Shown: positions 44,201-52,803 of the stretch, one piece after another
Layout of the letters: every line of letters starts with the position of its first letter
Position numbering within the stretch: the first letter of the stretch is position 1
Source: Anabaena catenula FACHB-362
Lineage (GTDB): Bacteria > Cyanobacteriota > Cyanobacteriia > Cyanobacteriales > Nostocaceae
Assembly: GCF_014698735.1 (NCBI RefSeq)
Contig: NZ_JACJTQ010000034.1
Coordinates: 1-64,000 of the forward strand
DNA length: 64,000 bases
Direction: 5' to 3'
Program-made: the position numbers and the translations under genes
The notes under the pieces: generated by a model
The model's database searches: none
Told to the model about the DNA's origin: nothing
Seen by the model: the letters and a program-made list of their open reading frames with translations, nothing else

Positions 44201-46620
44201 TCCGCCGTTGGTCCAGCCAGGACAACTTGAGTGGGAGAATTAAAGTTAGCGATCGCAACTTGGGGAAAATGCCTCAGCACCGCTTCCACCTTAGTAATAT
44301 CTTCCTTCACCGCCAACATACTACCCGCATCATGGTCTGGGTCTTTTGGTGCAGCCATCGCTTGACCTCTAGACTTAACCAAGAACAAATAATCCTCTTC
44401 AGTCAGCACTCCCGCCGCCCACAAAGCCGTCAATTCACCAAAACTATGTCCAGCGGTAAAATCTGACTTAAACCCAGCTTGTTGGAAGATAGAATACAGC
44501 CCCGCACTAAAAACCCCAATTGCAGGTTGAGCATATTCAGTTCTTTGCAAAGCTGCAATTTGAGCAGTTTTTTCCTCTTCTTCAAAAGTGGGATTGGGGA
44601 AAACAACTTCCGAAATTGGCTGCAAATTATCCTTAATTAACAACCCATCCATCTGTCCATACAGACGACGCAAAGCCGGGAAATTCATCACCGCTTCTCT
44701 ACCCATTTCTAGGTATTGAGAACCTTGTCCAGAGAATAAAGCCACAACTTTTCCGCCCAATTCCATCCCTGAAGAACGGTAATAAATACCTTGAGGATGT
44801 TCCCAAGAAACTGCTGACGGCTTATTTTTTAGTAAATCAATACTAACTTTCAGTAACTTACAAGCTTCTTGCAGATTCTCAGCTACAAACCCAATTCTCG
44901 CCGCAGTTTGGGGAATAGTTAGAGATTGTGATTCTTGGATTAATTGCGAATAATGTCTTTCTCCCTCGTTAGATTGCAAATTGTTTAAAGTTGCTTCTAA
45001 CTTAGTAATCAACTCTGCCGGATTAGAACCAAATAACAACACTTCACTCGGTGCATTATGTAGACGATAAGCTTGTTTTTGTTCCGCTTCGTATTCTTCC
45101 AAAACCACGTGATAATTAGTTCCCCCAAAACCAAAAGAACTAACTCCAGCCCGTCTTGGTGCTTCCCCTTCTGCCTTGATCCAAGGTCTAGTTTCAGTAT
45201 TCAAGTAAAACGAAGAATTTTGAATATCGAGTTTAGGATTTGGCTCAGTAATATTGATAGTTGGTGGCAAAATCTTGTGATGTAAAGCCAACGCAGTTTT
45301 AATTAAACTTGCTGCACCTGCTGCGGCTTTTGTATGTCCAATTTGCGATTTTACACTACCTAAAGCAATATGCTGTTTTTTGTTGTCATGTTGATTCAAG
45401 AAATCTCGTAAAGACCCAAATTCTGTAGGATCTCCAGCCATTGTTCCTGTACCATGTGCTTCCATCAAACCCACAGTCGCAGGAGAAAAACCAGCATCAT
45501 CGTAAGCACGTTCTAAGGCTTTAACTTGTCCTTCTTTGCGAGGAGCATAAATACTCTTGTAACGTCCGTCGCTAGAAGTGCCAATACCTTTAATAACTGC
45601 ATAGATTTTATCACCGTCTCGTTCTGCATCTTCGAGACGTTTTAACACAATCATCCCGATACCTTCACCTAACATCATGCCGTCAGATTTAGCATCGAAA
45701 GGTTTGACGTTTTCGCTAGGAGTAACAGCAGGAGTTTTGCTAAAAGAAATGTAAGCCATGATGCTGTTATCGGTATCTACACCACCAGTCAGCATCATAT
45801 CGCTACGATATTCAATTAGTTCACTAATTGCCATTTTCAAAGCCCCAAAGGAACTAGCACAAGCTGCATCAACTACACAGTTTGTACCGCCAAAGTTGAG
45901 CCGATTGGCAATTCTTCCCGCTACCACATTTGCTAACATTCCAGGGAAAGCATTTTCATCCCATTTGATATAAGCGCTTTTGATTTTATCGACGATTACT
46001 TTAGTATCATCGTCAGATAAACCACTGCTTTTCAGGACTTTTTCCCAAATCGGATATTCTAACCTTGCAGATAGTGGTATTCCTAATTGCTTGGCTTGGG
46101 CTACACCTAAGATTACCCCCACATTTTCACGGTTAAATTCACGAGATTCACTATAACCAGCATCTTCCATTGCTTCTTTCGCAACTACTAAACTTAATAG
46201 TTGTGATACATCAGTAACTTCTAAAATGCTGGGAGGAATACCAAATTCCATCGGATTAAAATCTACCTCAGGAATAAATCCACCGCGTTTACAATAGGTT
46301 TTATCTTCAGGGGTTCTGGGGTTAGGATCATAATAATCTTTGACACTCCAATGTGTGTCAGGCACATTAGTAATACAGTCAGTTTTATTAACAATATTGC
46401 GCCAATATTCCCGTAAGTTTCTGGCTTTTGGTAATAAAGATGCCATGCCCACAATTGCAATCGGATTTTGTTGCAGTTGTCTGTTAACTTTATTAGTGGA
46501 TACTGATGTTTCTGATTTCATTTGTTTTTCCTCTATAAACCTAATCAAATCCTTTTCACAACTGTTAATCTGAGCTTCTAACTCCGACAAGGCAGTATTA
46601 ATTGAAGAAGCAGATATCAT
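41209..46620 (-). CDS. hglE: Modular HGL polyketide synthase HglE
   Basis: An 1803-residue synthase of PfaA type. Order: ketosynthase (about residues 50-490; Cys254 in VVDAACASSFGAL, His in EAHGTGTMAGDPTE and KSQIGHTKAAAG), acyltransferase (about 580-930; GHSFGELTAL), a long Gln-rich linker, two tandem carrier domains (Ser1347 and Ser1485, each in LGIDSIKRVEI), and a C-terminal ketoreductase-like Rossmann region (about 1570-1803). The doubled carriers resemble PUFA synthases and need HetI. I chose ATG 46620; TTG 46659 is possible. Linkers contain in-frame dispersed DNA repeats. First gene of the minus-strand hgl operon. Confidence 0.9.
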   Translation of the reverse strand: MISASSINTALSELEAQINSCEKDLIRFIEEKQMKSETSVSTNKVNRQLQQNPIAIVGMASLLPKARNLREYWRNIVNKTDCITNVPDTHWSVKDYYDPNPRTPEDKTYCKRGGFIPEVDFNPMEFGIPPSILEVTDVSQLLSLVVAKEAMEDAGYSESREFNRENVGVILGVAQAKQLGIPLSARLEYPIWEKVLKSSGLSDDDTKVIVDKIKSAYIKWDENAFPGMLANVVAGRIANRLNFGGTNCVVDAACASSFGALKMAISELIEYRSDMMLTGGVDTDNSIMAYISFSKTPAVTPSENVKPFDAKSDGMMLGEGIGMIVLKRLEDAERDGDKIYAVIKGIGTSSDGRYKSIYAPRKEGQVKALERAYDDAGFSPATVGLMEAHGTGTMAGDPTEFGSLRDFLNQHDNKKQHIALGSVKSQIGHTKAAAGAASLIKTALALHHKILPPTINITEPNPKLDIQNSSFYLNTETRPWIKAEGEAPRRAGVSSFGFGGTNYHVVLEEYEAEQKQAYRLHNAPSEVLLFGSNPAELITKLEATLNNLQSNEGERHYSQLIQESQSLTIPQTAARIGFVAENLQEACKLLKVSIDLLKNKPSAVSWEHPQGIYYRSSGMELGGKVVALFSGQGSQYLEMGREAVMNFPALRRLYGQMDGLLIKDNLQPISEVVFPNPTFEEEEKTAQIAALQRTEYAQPAIGVFSAGLYSIFQQAGFKSDFTAGHSFGELTALWAAGVLTEEDYLFLVKSRGQAMAAPKDPDHDAGSMLAVKEDITKVEAVLRHFPQVAIANFNSPTQVVLAGPTAEIKKIQQKFQELGYGAVLLPVSAAFHTPLIAFAQKSFAIATKSVDFQNPKVPVFSNVTGKQYPQEPSGIQRVLEGHLSSSVMFKQEIENIYAAGGYCFVEFGPKRILTNLVKDILGDRPHLTVSLNPSTQKNSDRTLREAAIQLRVIGMALANLDPYQLTPVIPPTSTKKTLSVKLNGVNYVSEKTKNAFTEALQDGFTVGAGSPPLTLPESPRLETLIENSVQPNNNIPAQTTNGHNGNGHKKTPVISTPQQPQMTPALRSNQAIPELLPTARQAVAERPGGKMETPDKNINFQQVLESLENLLNQFQHNQSDNLQIHGTYLSHQMEYAKTFFQLMQQQNDLFINSKSSETAQLKQVVMESFERSMMQFHNQQSETLRIHEQYLREQVEYTKNFFQLIQQEYSQLIAGTETTQPLIPPQLTETHTNSLRELMTEATVTETVVPPTAKIVETQPVIEPVVEKAEPVIAAIPLPQIAEPTPVVETQPEPVAPVALIPEPATTNINIDDIGQNLLAITSEKTGYPIEMLELDMDMEADLGIDSIKRVEILGGLQELYPNLPKPNLEELAEKRTIGQVVEYLQKQVTSDRLQVTEEVIQVTGDRLQVTEEKQVTGYRLQVTEKKVEEAREELPITTSQSPEESDEYADLGQTLLNITSEKTGYPVEMLELDMDMEADLGIDSIKRVEILGAMQETYPNLPKPNIEELGDLRTIGQIVDYLQKLVGGEKKKPDFDPVGAGSPPLSLPQVVDLTPPPIVDPNLPRRPAKLKSLPRPDFWECKLPEGHISLITDDGSLTTTKLAHALVEQGWKVVVLSFPQTLVSQQLPLPLGVSRVIMANMSEQHLQLLLQSITTQHGKIGAFIHLHPQFNTENTGKISYLETEKAIVKQVFLMAKHLKPTLNTAADLEGRVSFCTVAHLDGAFGLEHKENFGVIGAGLFGLTKSLRWEWPKVFLRAIDLSPSLDPHQSAEYIVAELHDSNRYIGEVGYSSQGRVTLVAKPE
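41982..42006. repeat. 25-base dispersed repeat in hglE, copy 1
   Basis: Identical to 43581-43605 and in the same reading frame. On the coding strand it encodes VGAGSPPLSL in the linker after the second carrier domain. The motif is known to me as a common Nostoc intergenic repeat. Confidence 0.8.
42351..42462. repeat. Tandem repeats in the linker between the HglE carrier domains
   Basis: Units built on CAGGTGACAGGTTACAGGT (coding strand) encode repeated RLQVTEE and QVTG segments between the two carrier domains. Similar tandem repeats are typical of intergenic DNA in this group. Confidence 0.75.
43581..43605. repeat. 25-base dispersed repeat in hglE, copy 2
   Basis: Same 25 bases as 41982-42006. 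It encodes VGAGSPPLTL in the linker after the acyltransferase domain. Confidence 0.8.
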
Positions 46621-47300
46621 GGCATAGACTAATTTTGAGTACTGTGGATTGTTTAGCAACAGTAATTTCTATTGCTTACAAATAATAAAGCTATCTCTTC
46701 TTACCAGCAGTTAGCTATCCTATCTGCGTAAGGAATAAGGTTTTTTCAATCAACACCACACGGTAAATACTGCCTTAGTTCCATATCTAAATAATTGGCA
46801 TCTTTGGTGCTTTAAGGCAATTTGGGAACACTGTAGTCCTAAAAAAATACTATGCAAGTTTCTCTTCCCTTTTGTGCTTTTCTCAGAGACGTTATGAGTG
46901 AAAATTACGGTATATTAGAAACACAAGTTGACCGTAATATTTACTAACTCCTACACAAGCAATTCTTGATATTGTGGCAAATGGTAAAATATTCTAGGTG
47001 TGCTTTAGGTAATAAATTGGTGAATTGCATCCCAGATTAATAGTAAAGATTTCGGCGATTTTATCCCTCTGGAACCAGAAAAACTGAGGAGTAGTGATGA
47101 AAATAAAAATGTGTTTTTCTCTCGCACCATTGAGATAATCTAGCTTGGCTACAGAAAGGCTATTAGTATTAATCCTATGTGCTGTATTTTGATAAATACC
47201 ATAGCTATTTTCACCATCTAGGTTAATATATTTTATGCTATTCGACCAATAAAAGCTGCCAAACTTGTTACAGAAAGGGCAACACCTTTAATCTGAATTC

Positions 47301-47462
47301 ATGCAACGTCGTGAAAAATACTTAAACTTTTTACATCCTCTAATAACCAGGCTAGGTTATAGTATTTATTCCTTTTTTATTTCAATTAATTACCTGACTA
47401 TTATGCAGCTTTTACGCCTTGAATTAATACAAAGACTAGCACAGCTTAGAGAAATTGAATAG
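47301..47462 (+). CDS. Possible 53-residue small protein
   Basis: An ATG-initiated frame (MQRREKYLNFLHPL at the start, RLELIQRLAQLREIE at the end) with a hydrophobic middle. The ribosome binding site is weak. Basic ends around an apolar core could make a small membrane protein, but chance in AT-rich DNA is a strong alternative. Confidence 0.2.
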   Translation: MQRREKYLNFLHPLITRLGYSIYSFFISINYLTIMQLLRLELIQRLAQLREIE

Positions 47463-47916
47463 TTCATTTAAAGTCAGTTTAGAAAGAAATACTTTGTCAC
47501 TCATATTGCTTTTGTAAATAAAATGAATAGAAAGGTATAATCTTTAACTGAAATTGACTAATCACTGGTTTAAGTAATTACGGGTTGAACGGCAAGTTTG
47601 TCTTTATTGATCAAGCTTTACACCTCTGTTGTCTACTAAGTCACAAATCAATAAATACACATATATATTCCTTGAACATAAAGGTGTTTTTTTCAGAAAA
47701 GCATCATAATTCCACCTCCTTTTTTGATGAATTTATAAGATAACTTGGCTTACCCAACAAAATAGTTATTTATAAAGCAAATATTAATTTACAGGATGTT
47801 GTTAGCTAAACATCATCAGCATGACTTGTGATGAAATCTGCACATTTCCCACCCGATAATGACTATTTGATAAGAAAAATACAGATTTAATAGCTAATTT
47901 ATGAGTTTATAAGATC

Positions 47917-48015
47917 ATGATGAATAGAAAATATCTAGTTTCATCTATGTTGATCATCACAACTATTGTTGTTATTGCTAGAGAAAAGTACCTGACTAAT
48001 TTTGTTGACAAATAG
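47917..48015 (+). CDS. Possible 32-residue small membrane protein
   Basis: MMNRKYLVSSMLIITTIVVI, then a charged tail. One potential transmembrane helix. It lies 458 bases before hgdB on the same strand. No good ribosome binding site is visible, so this is speculative. Confidence 0.2.
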   Translation: MMNRKYLVSSMLIITTIVVIAREKYLTNFVDK

Positions 48016-48473
48016 GAATTATTTTGGCAGACTTAAATATAAGTTAATCAAGTTTTTCCCCTTCAGTACAATCACCGCTTCGTTACATCTTGAGATGAGA
48101 ATTTTATTTGGCACTATGGTATTTTACGCTACTTTACCAAATGCCCATTAAGCATAAAACTGAGGATACTTGGAAGTAATATCACTGTTGATTTGGTCGC
48201 TCATCTTTTTATCTATATCGGCTACAAATCCTAATAGCAATTCATCAAAAACTAATTAGGCTGATAGCGTTGCCCACATTCATGAGATACAGCAAGAAAA
48301 AATTAACCGCAGATGGACGCAGATAACTTTATCTTTCAGCTTGTCCCTCAGCAGACTATTAAACGCTATATCCACTGACTAAAACTACAAATATGGGGGA
48401 TAAGTTATTTTAGATAATCTGCGGATATAACTATTACGATTATCCCTGAGCAGAAAATACTTGGAATAAAAAT

Positions 48474-49682
48474 ATGGCAGTAAACAAAGAGCGCCAGTTA
48501 TTGAAAAAAGCTGCGATTAAGTGGAAAATAATTTTGGCAGCTTCTATTACTTTAGCTACTGGGTTTATATCTTTCTACAGTTTTTCTCAGTTGAAGCTAA
48601 ACCCTGAGAATCAGGTTCAATCTTCTCCAGTGAATCCCCTCAACCCAACTCCTATAAAAGTTTCTGTAACTGCTTTGGGACGCTTGCAACCACAAGGCAA
48701 AATTACTTATTTATCTGCTCCTAATTCCATCAATGGTGTGCGTGTAGAAAAGCTGTTGGTAACTGAAGGAGACGAGGTAAAAACGGGGCAAGTATTGGCT
48801 TATTTAGAAGATTATACTCGTTCTAAAGCAGCTATTAAGCAAGCCTTTGATAAATTATTAGTTGCTAAATCTAAATTAGCACAAGTAAAAGCTGGGGCTA
48901 AACCTGGAGATATCAACGCTCAAAAAGCAACAATTACTCGTTTGAATTCCCAATTAACAGGTGATATCGCATCTCAAATTGCAACAATTAACCGTATCCA
49001 AGCCGAAGTAGATAATGCTCAAAAAGAGAGCGATCGCTATCAGCAATTATACAAAGATGGGGCAATTTCTGCTTCCATAACTGATACTAAAGCTTTGCAA
49101 CTTAAAACTACTCAAGAACAATTAACAGAAGCTAAAGCCTCGCTTGCACGTACTCAAAATACCTTAAAAGATCAAATAAAAGAAGCAACAGCAAAACTCA
49201 ACAGCATTAGCGAAGTACGTAACGTAGATGTTCAGTTAGCAGAAAGTGAAGTCAAAAGTGCTGAAACTGCTATTCAACAAGCCAAAGCCGATCATGATTT
49301 AACTTATATCAAATCTCCCATAGATGCCAGAATTTTGAAAATTCATGCCAAAAATGGTGAAGTAATTGCTAATTCTGGCTTCGCTGAACTTGGTAAAACA
49401 TCAGAAATGAATGTAGTTGCTGAAGTTTATCAAACCGATATTCAAAAAGTACGTGTTGGTCAAAAAGCTACTATCACCAGTGCTGCATTTCCTGAGCAAT
49501 TACAGGGAACTGTGAAAGAAATTGGTTGGCAAGTTGAGAAACAAAGCATTTTTAGTATTAACCCCAATTCAGATACTGATCGACGCATAATTGAGGTAAA
49601 AATAGCCATTGATAATTCTGCTGATAATCAAAAAGTAGCTCGATTAACCCATTTGCAGGTTGATGTTTCTATTCACATTTAG
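48474..49682 (+). CDS. hgdB: HGL exporter membrane fusion protein HgdB
   Basis: A 402-residue DevB/HlyD-type periplasmic adaptor. An N-terminal transmembrane anchor spans about residues 18-38. A lipoyl half (GRLQPQGKITYLSAPN; LVTEGDEVKTGQVLAYLED), a long coiled-coil hairpin (about residues 105-265) and the second lipoyl half plus beta-barrel (LTYIKSPIDARILKIHAKNG) follow. It would link the inner-membrane permease HgdC to a TolC-like outer channel to carry glycolipid to the heterocyst envelope. The permease gene starts 58 bases after its stop. The order hgdB-hgdC-hgdA matches Anabaena all5347-all5345 as I recall. Confidence 0.85.
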   Translation: MAVNKERQLLKKAAIKWKIILAASITLATGFISFYSFSQLKLNPENQVQSSPVNPLNPTPIKVSVTALGRLQPQGKITYLSAPNSINGVRVEKLLVTEGDEVKTGQVLAYLEDYTRSKAAIKQAFDKLLVAKSKLAQVKAGAKPGDINAQKATITRLNSQLTGDIASQIATINRIQAEVDNAQKESDRYQQLYKDGAISASITDTKALQLKTTQEQLTEAKASLARTQNTLKDQIKEATAKLNSISEVRNVDVQLAESEVKSAETAIQQAKADHDLTYIKSPIDARILKIHAKNGEVIANSGFAELGKTSEMNVVAEVYQTDIQKVRVGQKATITSAAFPEQLQGTVKEIGWQVEKQSIFSINPNSDTDRRIIEVKIAIDNSADNQKVARLTHLQVDVSIHI

Positions 49683-49740
49683 TCACTAGTCATTGATTGT
49701 CGATCAACTGACAACTGACAAATAACAAATAACAAAATAT

Positions 49741-50919
49741 ATGAATATCAAAATTCCTTTAGCATGGCTACAGCTTGCCCAGCAAAAAGTGCGTTTTGTG
49801 GTAGCTGTAGCTGGAATTGCATTTATTGTGCTGCTGATGTTTATTCAACTTGGTTTCCAAGATGCACTTTATTCTAGTGCTACCGCAGTTCATCAAAATC
49901 TCAAGGGGGATTTATTTTTAGTCAGTTCTCAATATAAATCCTTGACTTCTAATCAAAGCTTTTCTCGAACTCGTTTATACCAAACATTAGGCTTTGATGG
50001 TGTCGAGTCGGTTAGTCCCATGTATTTGCAATTTGCTAAATTAAAAAATCCTGCTACTGGTGAAAAATATTCAATATATGTAATTGGCTTTGATCCAGGA
50101 AAACCCGTCATAAATATTCCCGAACTGGAGCAGAATTTAGATAAACTCAAAATTCCTGACATCATGTTTTTTGACAGAGATTCCCGACCAGAATTCGGTC
50201 CTATAGCCGAAAAATTTGCGCGGGGAGATACTGATCAAACGGTTGAAATATTTCCTTTTGATGCCGTAAAAGGTTATCGGGTAAGAGTAGGGGGTTTATT
50301 TAGTTTAGGTCCTTCCTTTGGTGTAGATGGAAATTTAATTGTTAGTGACTCAACTTTCTTAAGAATAAATCCTAATTCTCGTCCTGTAGAAAAGATAGAT
50401 GTGGGTATTATCAAACTTAAACCTGGTGTAAAGACAAATCAGGTTTTGAAAAATTTACAAGCAAGTTTACCTAATGATGTTCAGATTTTTACTCGTCAAG
50501 GCTTTATTGACTTTGAAAAAAAATATTGGGCTGTAAGAACTCCTATTGGTTTCATACTTAACTTGATGCTCACAATGGCTTCTGTTGTTGGTGTAGTTAT
50601 TGTTTATCAAATTCTTTACAGCAATATTGCCACTCAATTTATTGCCTATGCAACTTTAAAAGCTATTGGTTATGCAAATGGTTATTTACTGAATGTGGTT
50701 TTTCAACAAGCGTTAATTTTGGCTATCTTAGCTTATATACCAGGGTTTATCGTTTCCTTAGCTTTATATGATTTTGCTATGAAATCCACTAATTTACCCA
50801 TCGTCATGACCCTTAACAATGCATTAATTGTCTTAACATCTATAGTTTTGATTTGCATCACTTCGGGAGCGTTGGCTATTAATAAACTTCGCTCCGCAGA
50901 TCCTGCTGATATTTTCTAG
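49741..50919 (+). CDS. hgdC: HGL exporter permease HgdC (DevC-like)
   Basis: A 392-residue FtsX/MacB-fold membrane protein of DevC type. One N-terminal helix (about residues 18-38, VRFVVAVAGIAFIVLLMF), a large periplasmic domain (about 40-265) and three C-terminal helices (VGVVIVYQILYSNIATQFIA; LILAILAYIPGFIVSLALY; IVLTSIVLICITSGALAI). ATYATLKAIGY-like sequence after helix two is typical of the coupling region. It needs an ATPase partner such as DevA; none is encoded beside it. Confidence 0.85.
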   Translation: MNIKIPLAWLQLAQQKVRFVVAVAGIAFIVLLMFIQLGFQDALYSSATAVHQNLKGDLFLVSSQYKSLTSNQSFSRTRLYQTLGFDGVESVSPMYLQFAKLKNPATGEKYSIYVIGFDPGKPVINIPELEQNLDKLKIPDIMFFDRDSRPEFGPIAEKFARGDTDQTVEIFPFDAVKGYRVRVGGLFSLGPSFGVDGNLIVSDSTFLRINPNSRPVEKIDVGIIKLKPGVKTNQVLKNLQASLPNDVQIFTRQGFIDFEKKYWAVRTPIGFILNLMLTMASVVGVVIVYQILYSNIATQFIAYATLKAIGYANGYLLNVVFQQALILAILAYIPGFIVSLALYDFAMKSTNLPIVMTLNNALIVLTSIVLICITSGALAINKLRSADPADIF

Positions 50920-50977
50920 TTAATCTAGATTAAATTCCGCAATTTCAGTCAACATATTCACCTTTCAATAATTCACT

Positions 50978-51982
50978 ATGAACCTCAACAACAAAACTAT
51001 TCTCATCACCGGAATTGACGAATTTATCGGCTTACGTGCAGCAGAGTTAGCTTTAGCTCAAGGGATGAAAGTAAGAGGATTACAAAGTTCTTCGGAGCAG
51101 GATAAGAACCTCCAAAATTTGGGAGTTGAGATTATTGTTGGTAGCATCACCGATGCAAAAATAGCTCAAAAAGCTTGTCAAGGAGTAGACATTGTTTTAC
51201 ATACCAATCAACTTGCTGAAGAAGCTGGAGAACTCAAACATTTTCGGGAAATAAATGTTAGTGGTACTTTGAATATAGCCAAAGCCGCAAAGCAAGCAGG
51301 TGTGAAAACCTTTGTACATCTTTCCACTGTGCTAGTTTATGGTTTCAATTATGCAAACAATGTCACAGAAATAGGGACACTTTCTAGTGAAAATAATCCC
51401 TACTGTCAGACAAAAATTGAAGCTGAAGCAGAACTTTTACAACTTAATTCTCCATCAGAATTCGGTGTCATTATTATCCGTGCTGGAGATGTTTATGGCC
51501 CAGGTAGTATGCCTTGGATAGTACGGCCAGTGATGATGATGCGACAAAAATTATTTGCCTATGCAAATGATGGTCAAGGTGTGATGAATCATTTGTATGT
51601 TGATAACTTAATTGATGCCGTCTTTTTAGCTATAGAAAAAGAAACCTACGGCGAAATTTTTAATGTCACAGATGGTGAAGAAACTTCCTGGAAAGAATAT
51701 TTTATTCACCTAGCTGCTATGGAAGGTTTACCAGCACCTATGTCTCTTCCTAAAGAAGAAATGAAATTATTTCTCCGCGTCCGTCATCAGGGACAAAAGC
51801 TATTTCGTAAAAAGGCGGATATTCTCCCTGAATCTGTCGATTTTATGAGTCGTCCTTATGCTTATTCTATTGCTAAAGCTACAAACATCTTAAATTATAA
51901 ACCCAAAGTTGACCTCGAAGAAGGAATGAAGCGTACTCATCAGTGGTTGCAAAAAACTGATCTCCAAAAATTGATGAAATAG
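50978..51982 (+). CDS. hgdA: NAD-dependent epimerase/dehydratase-like HgdA
   Basis: A 334-residue extended SDR protein. The cofactor site is ILITGIDEFIGLRAAELAL, one residue off the usual TGxxGFIG. The active Tyr/Lys are in NPYCQTKIEAEAELL. FVHLSTVLVYGFNYAN and YGPGSMPWIVRP are typical of the 3-beta-HSD/epimerase branch. It follows hgdC by 58 bases. In Anabaena the homologue is needed for correct HGL deposition, as I recall. It could modify the sugar or the aglycone; the sequence alone does not decide. Confidence 0.8.
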   Translation: MNLNNKTILITGIDEFIGLRAAELALAQGMKVRGLQSSSEQDKNLQNLGVEIIVGSITDAKIAQKACQGVDIVLHTNQLAEEAGELKHFREINVSGTLNIAKAAKQAGVKTFVHLSTVLVYGFNYANNVTEIGTLSSENNPYCQTKIEAEAELLQLNSPSEFGVIIIRAGDVYGPGSMPWIVRPVMMMRQKLFAYANDGQGVMNHLYVDNLIDAVFLAIEKETYGEIFNVTDGEETSWKEYFIHLAAMEGLPAPMSLPKEEMKLFLRVRHQGQKLFRKKADILPESVDFMSRPYAYSIAKATNILNYKPKVDLEEGMKRTHQWLQKTDLQKLMK

Positions 51983-52234
51983 GCTAATTTATTGGGGAAT
52001 TTTGTATGTGCAACTATCAATCAGCCAGCTTTGCAAAAAATTCCTCCTATGGGTGGTCACGGTAATGGAGATGGGATTTTATTATTAAGATTGGGCATGG
52101 TCGGGCAGTTTGATGAAATCCCTGAATACTTATTTTTTGCAAAGCTTTGTTGATAGCTGCAAAAATGCTGTTGTTAAATAAGTTGGCAACAGCCAAAGCT
52201 ACAATTTTATCCGATTACTCTGGCATCAATTAAT

Positions 52235-52702
52235 ATGTTGAAAATTTCTCAACTTCATTATCTGTTTCTGGCAACCTTATTAAGCTTAAGTTGCGCTAAA
52301 ACAGTTCATGCAGAACCAAACACCACACTGACTGTAATAGTCAATGGGATACGTCACAAAACAGGTGAAATCTGCTTCAGAGTTTATGATTCTGAGAAAG
52401 GATTTCCGATGAGTAATTCTAGTGAAGTTCAAAATGGCTGCACTAAGATTACTGGTACTTCTGTAAAGAAAGTATTTTCTGGTTTAAAACCTGGAACTTA
52501 TGCTGTTGCAGTTGTTGATGATCAAAATGGTGATCGCAAACTAAATAAGGATTTTTTTGGGATACCTAAGGAAGGTTTTGGAATTTCTAAAAATCCAACT
52601 GTTTCTGTTCAAACTGGTACACCAAAGTTCCGCAATTCAAGTTTTAAAATGACCAAAAATACCACTATTAATATCTCACTTAAATATTCTCTCGATCCCT
52701 AA
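52235..52702 (+). CDS. Secreted DUF2141 protein
   Basis: A 155-residue protein with a signal peptide (about residues 1-26, ending KTVHAEP). The mature part matches the DUF2141 pattern: GEICFRVYDSEKGFP, SGLKPGTYAVAVVDDQNGD and NKDFFGIPKEGFG. The fold is probably a small beta sandwich, with a DxNxD-like stretch that could bind calcium. Located between hgdA and the glycosyltransferases, it is probably exported with or for the HGL layer. No enzymatic role is known to me. Confidence 0.75.
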   Translation: MLKISQLHYLFLATLLSLSCAKTVHAEPNTTLTVIVNGIRHKTGEICFRVYDSEKGFPMSNSSEVQNGCTKITGTSVKKVFSGLKPGTYAVAVVDDQNGDRKLNKDFFGIPKEGFGISKNPTVSVQTGTPKFRNSSFKMTKNTTINISLKYSLDP

Positions 52703-52740
52703 TCAGTGACCGAGAAAAGGGAATGGGAAACAGGTAATTC

Positions 52741-52776
52741 TCCCCATCTCCCTATCTCTTCATCTCCCCATCTACC
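52741..52776. repeat. Heptamer tandem repeat (CCCATCT type)
   Basis: Degenerate tandem copies of CCCATCT/CCTATCT lie just before the GT2 gene. Confidence 0.65.
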
Positions 52777-52803
52777 CTAATTCTGCCGGAGACTATAGAT
52801 TTC

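Larger units (their letters stand above)
46621..48473. other. 1.85-kb divergent regulatory region between hglE and hgdB
   Basis: It holds the promoters for both arms of the HGL locus. It is AT-rich with no large open frame. A dispersed repeat (AATTAACCGCAGATGGACGC, 48301 on) lies near hgdB and is related to 60651-60684 in inverse orientation. Two small open frames (47301-47462 and 47917-48015) are listed separately. I could not identify a convincing NtcA site of the form GTAN8TAC by eye. Confidence 0.6.
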
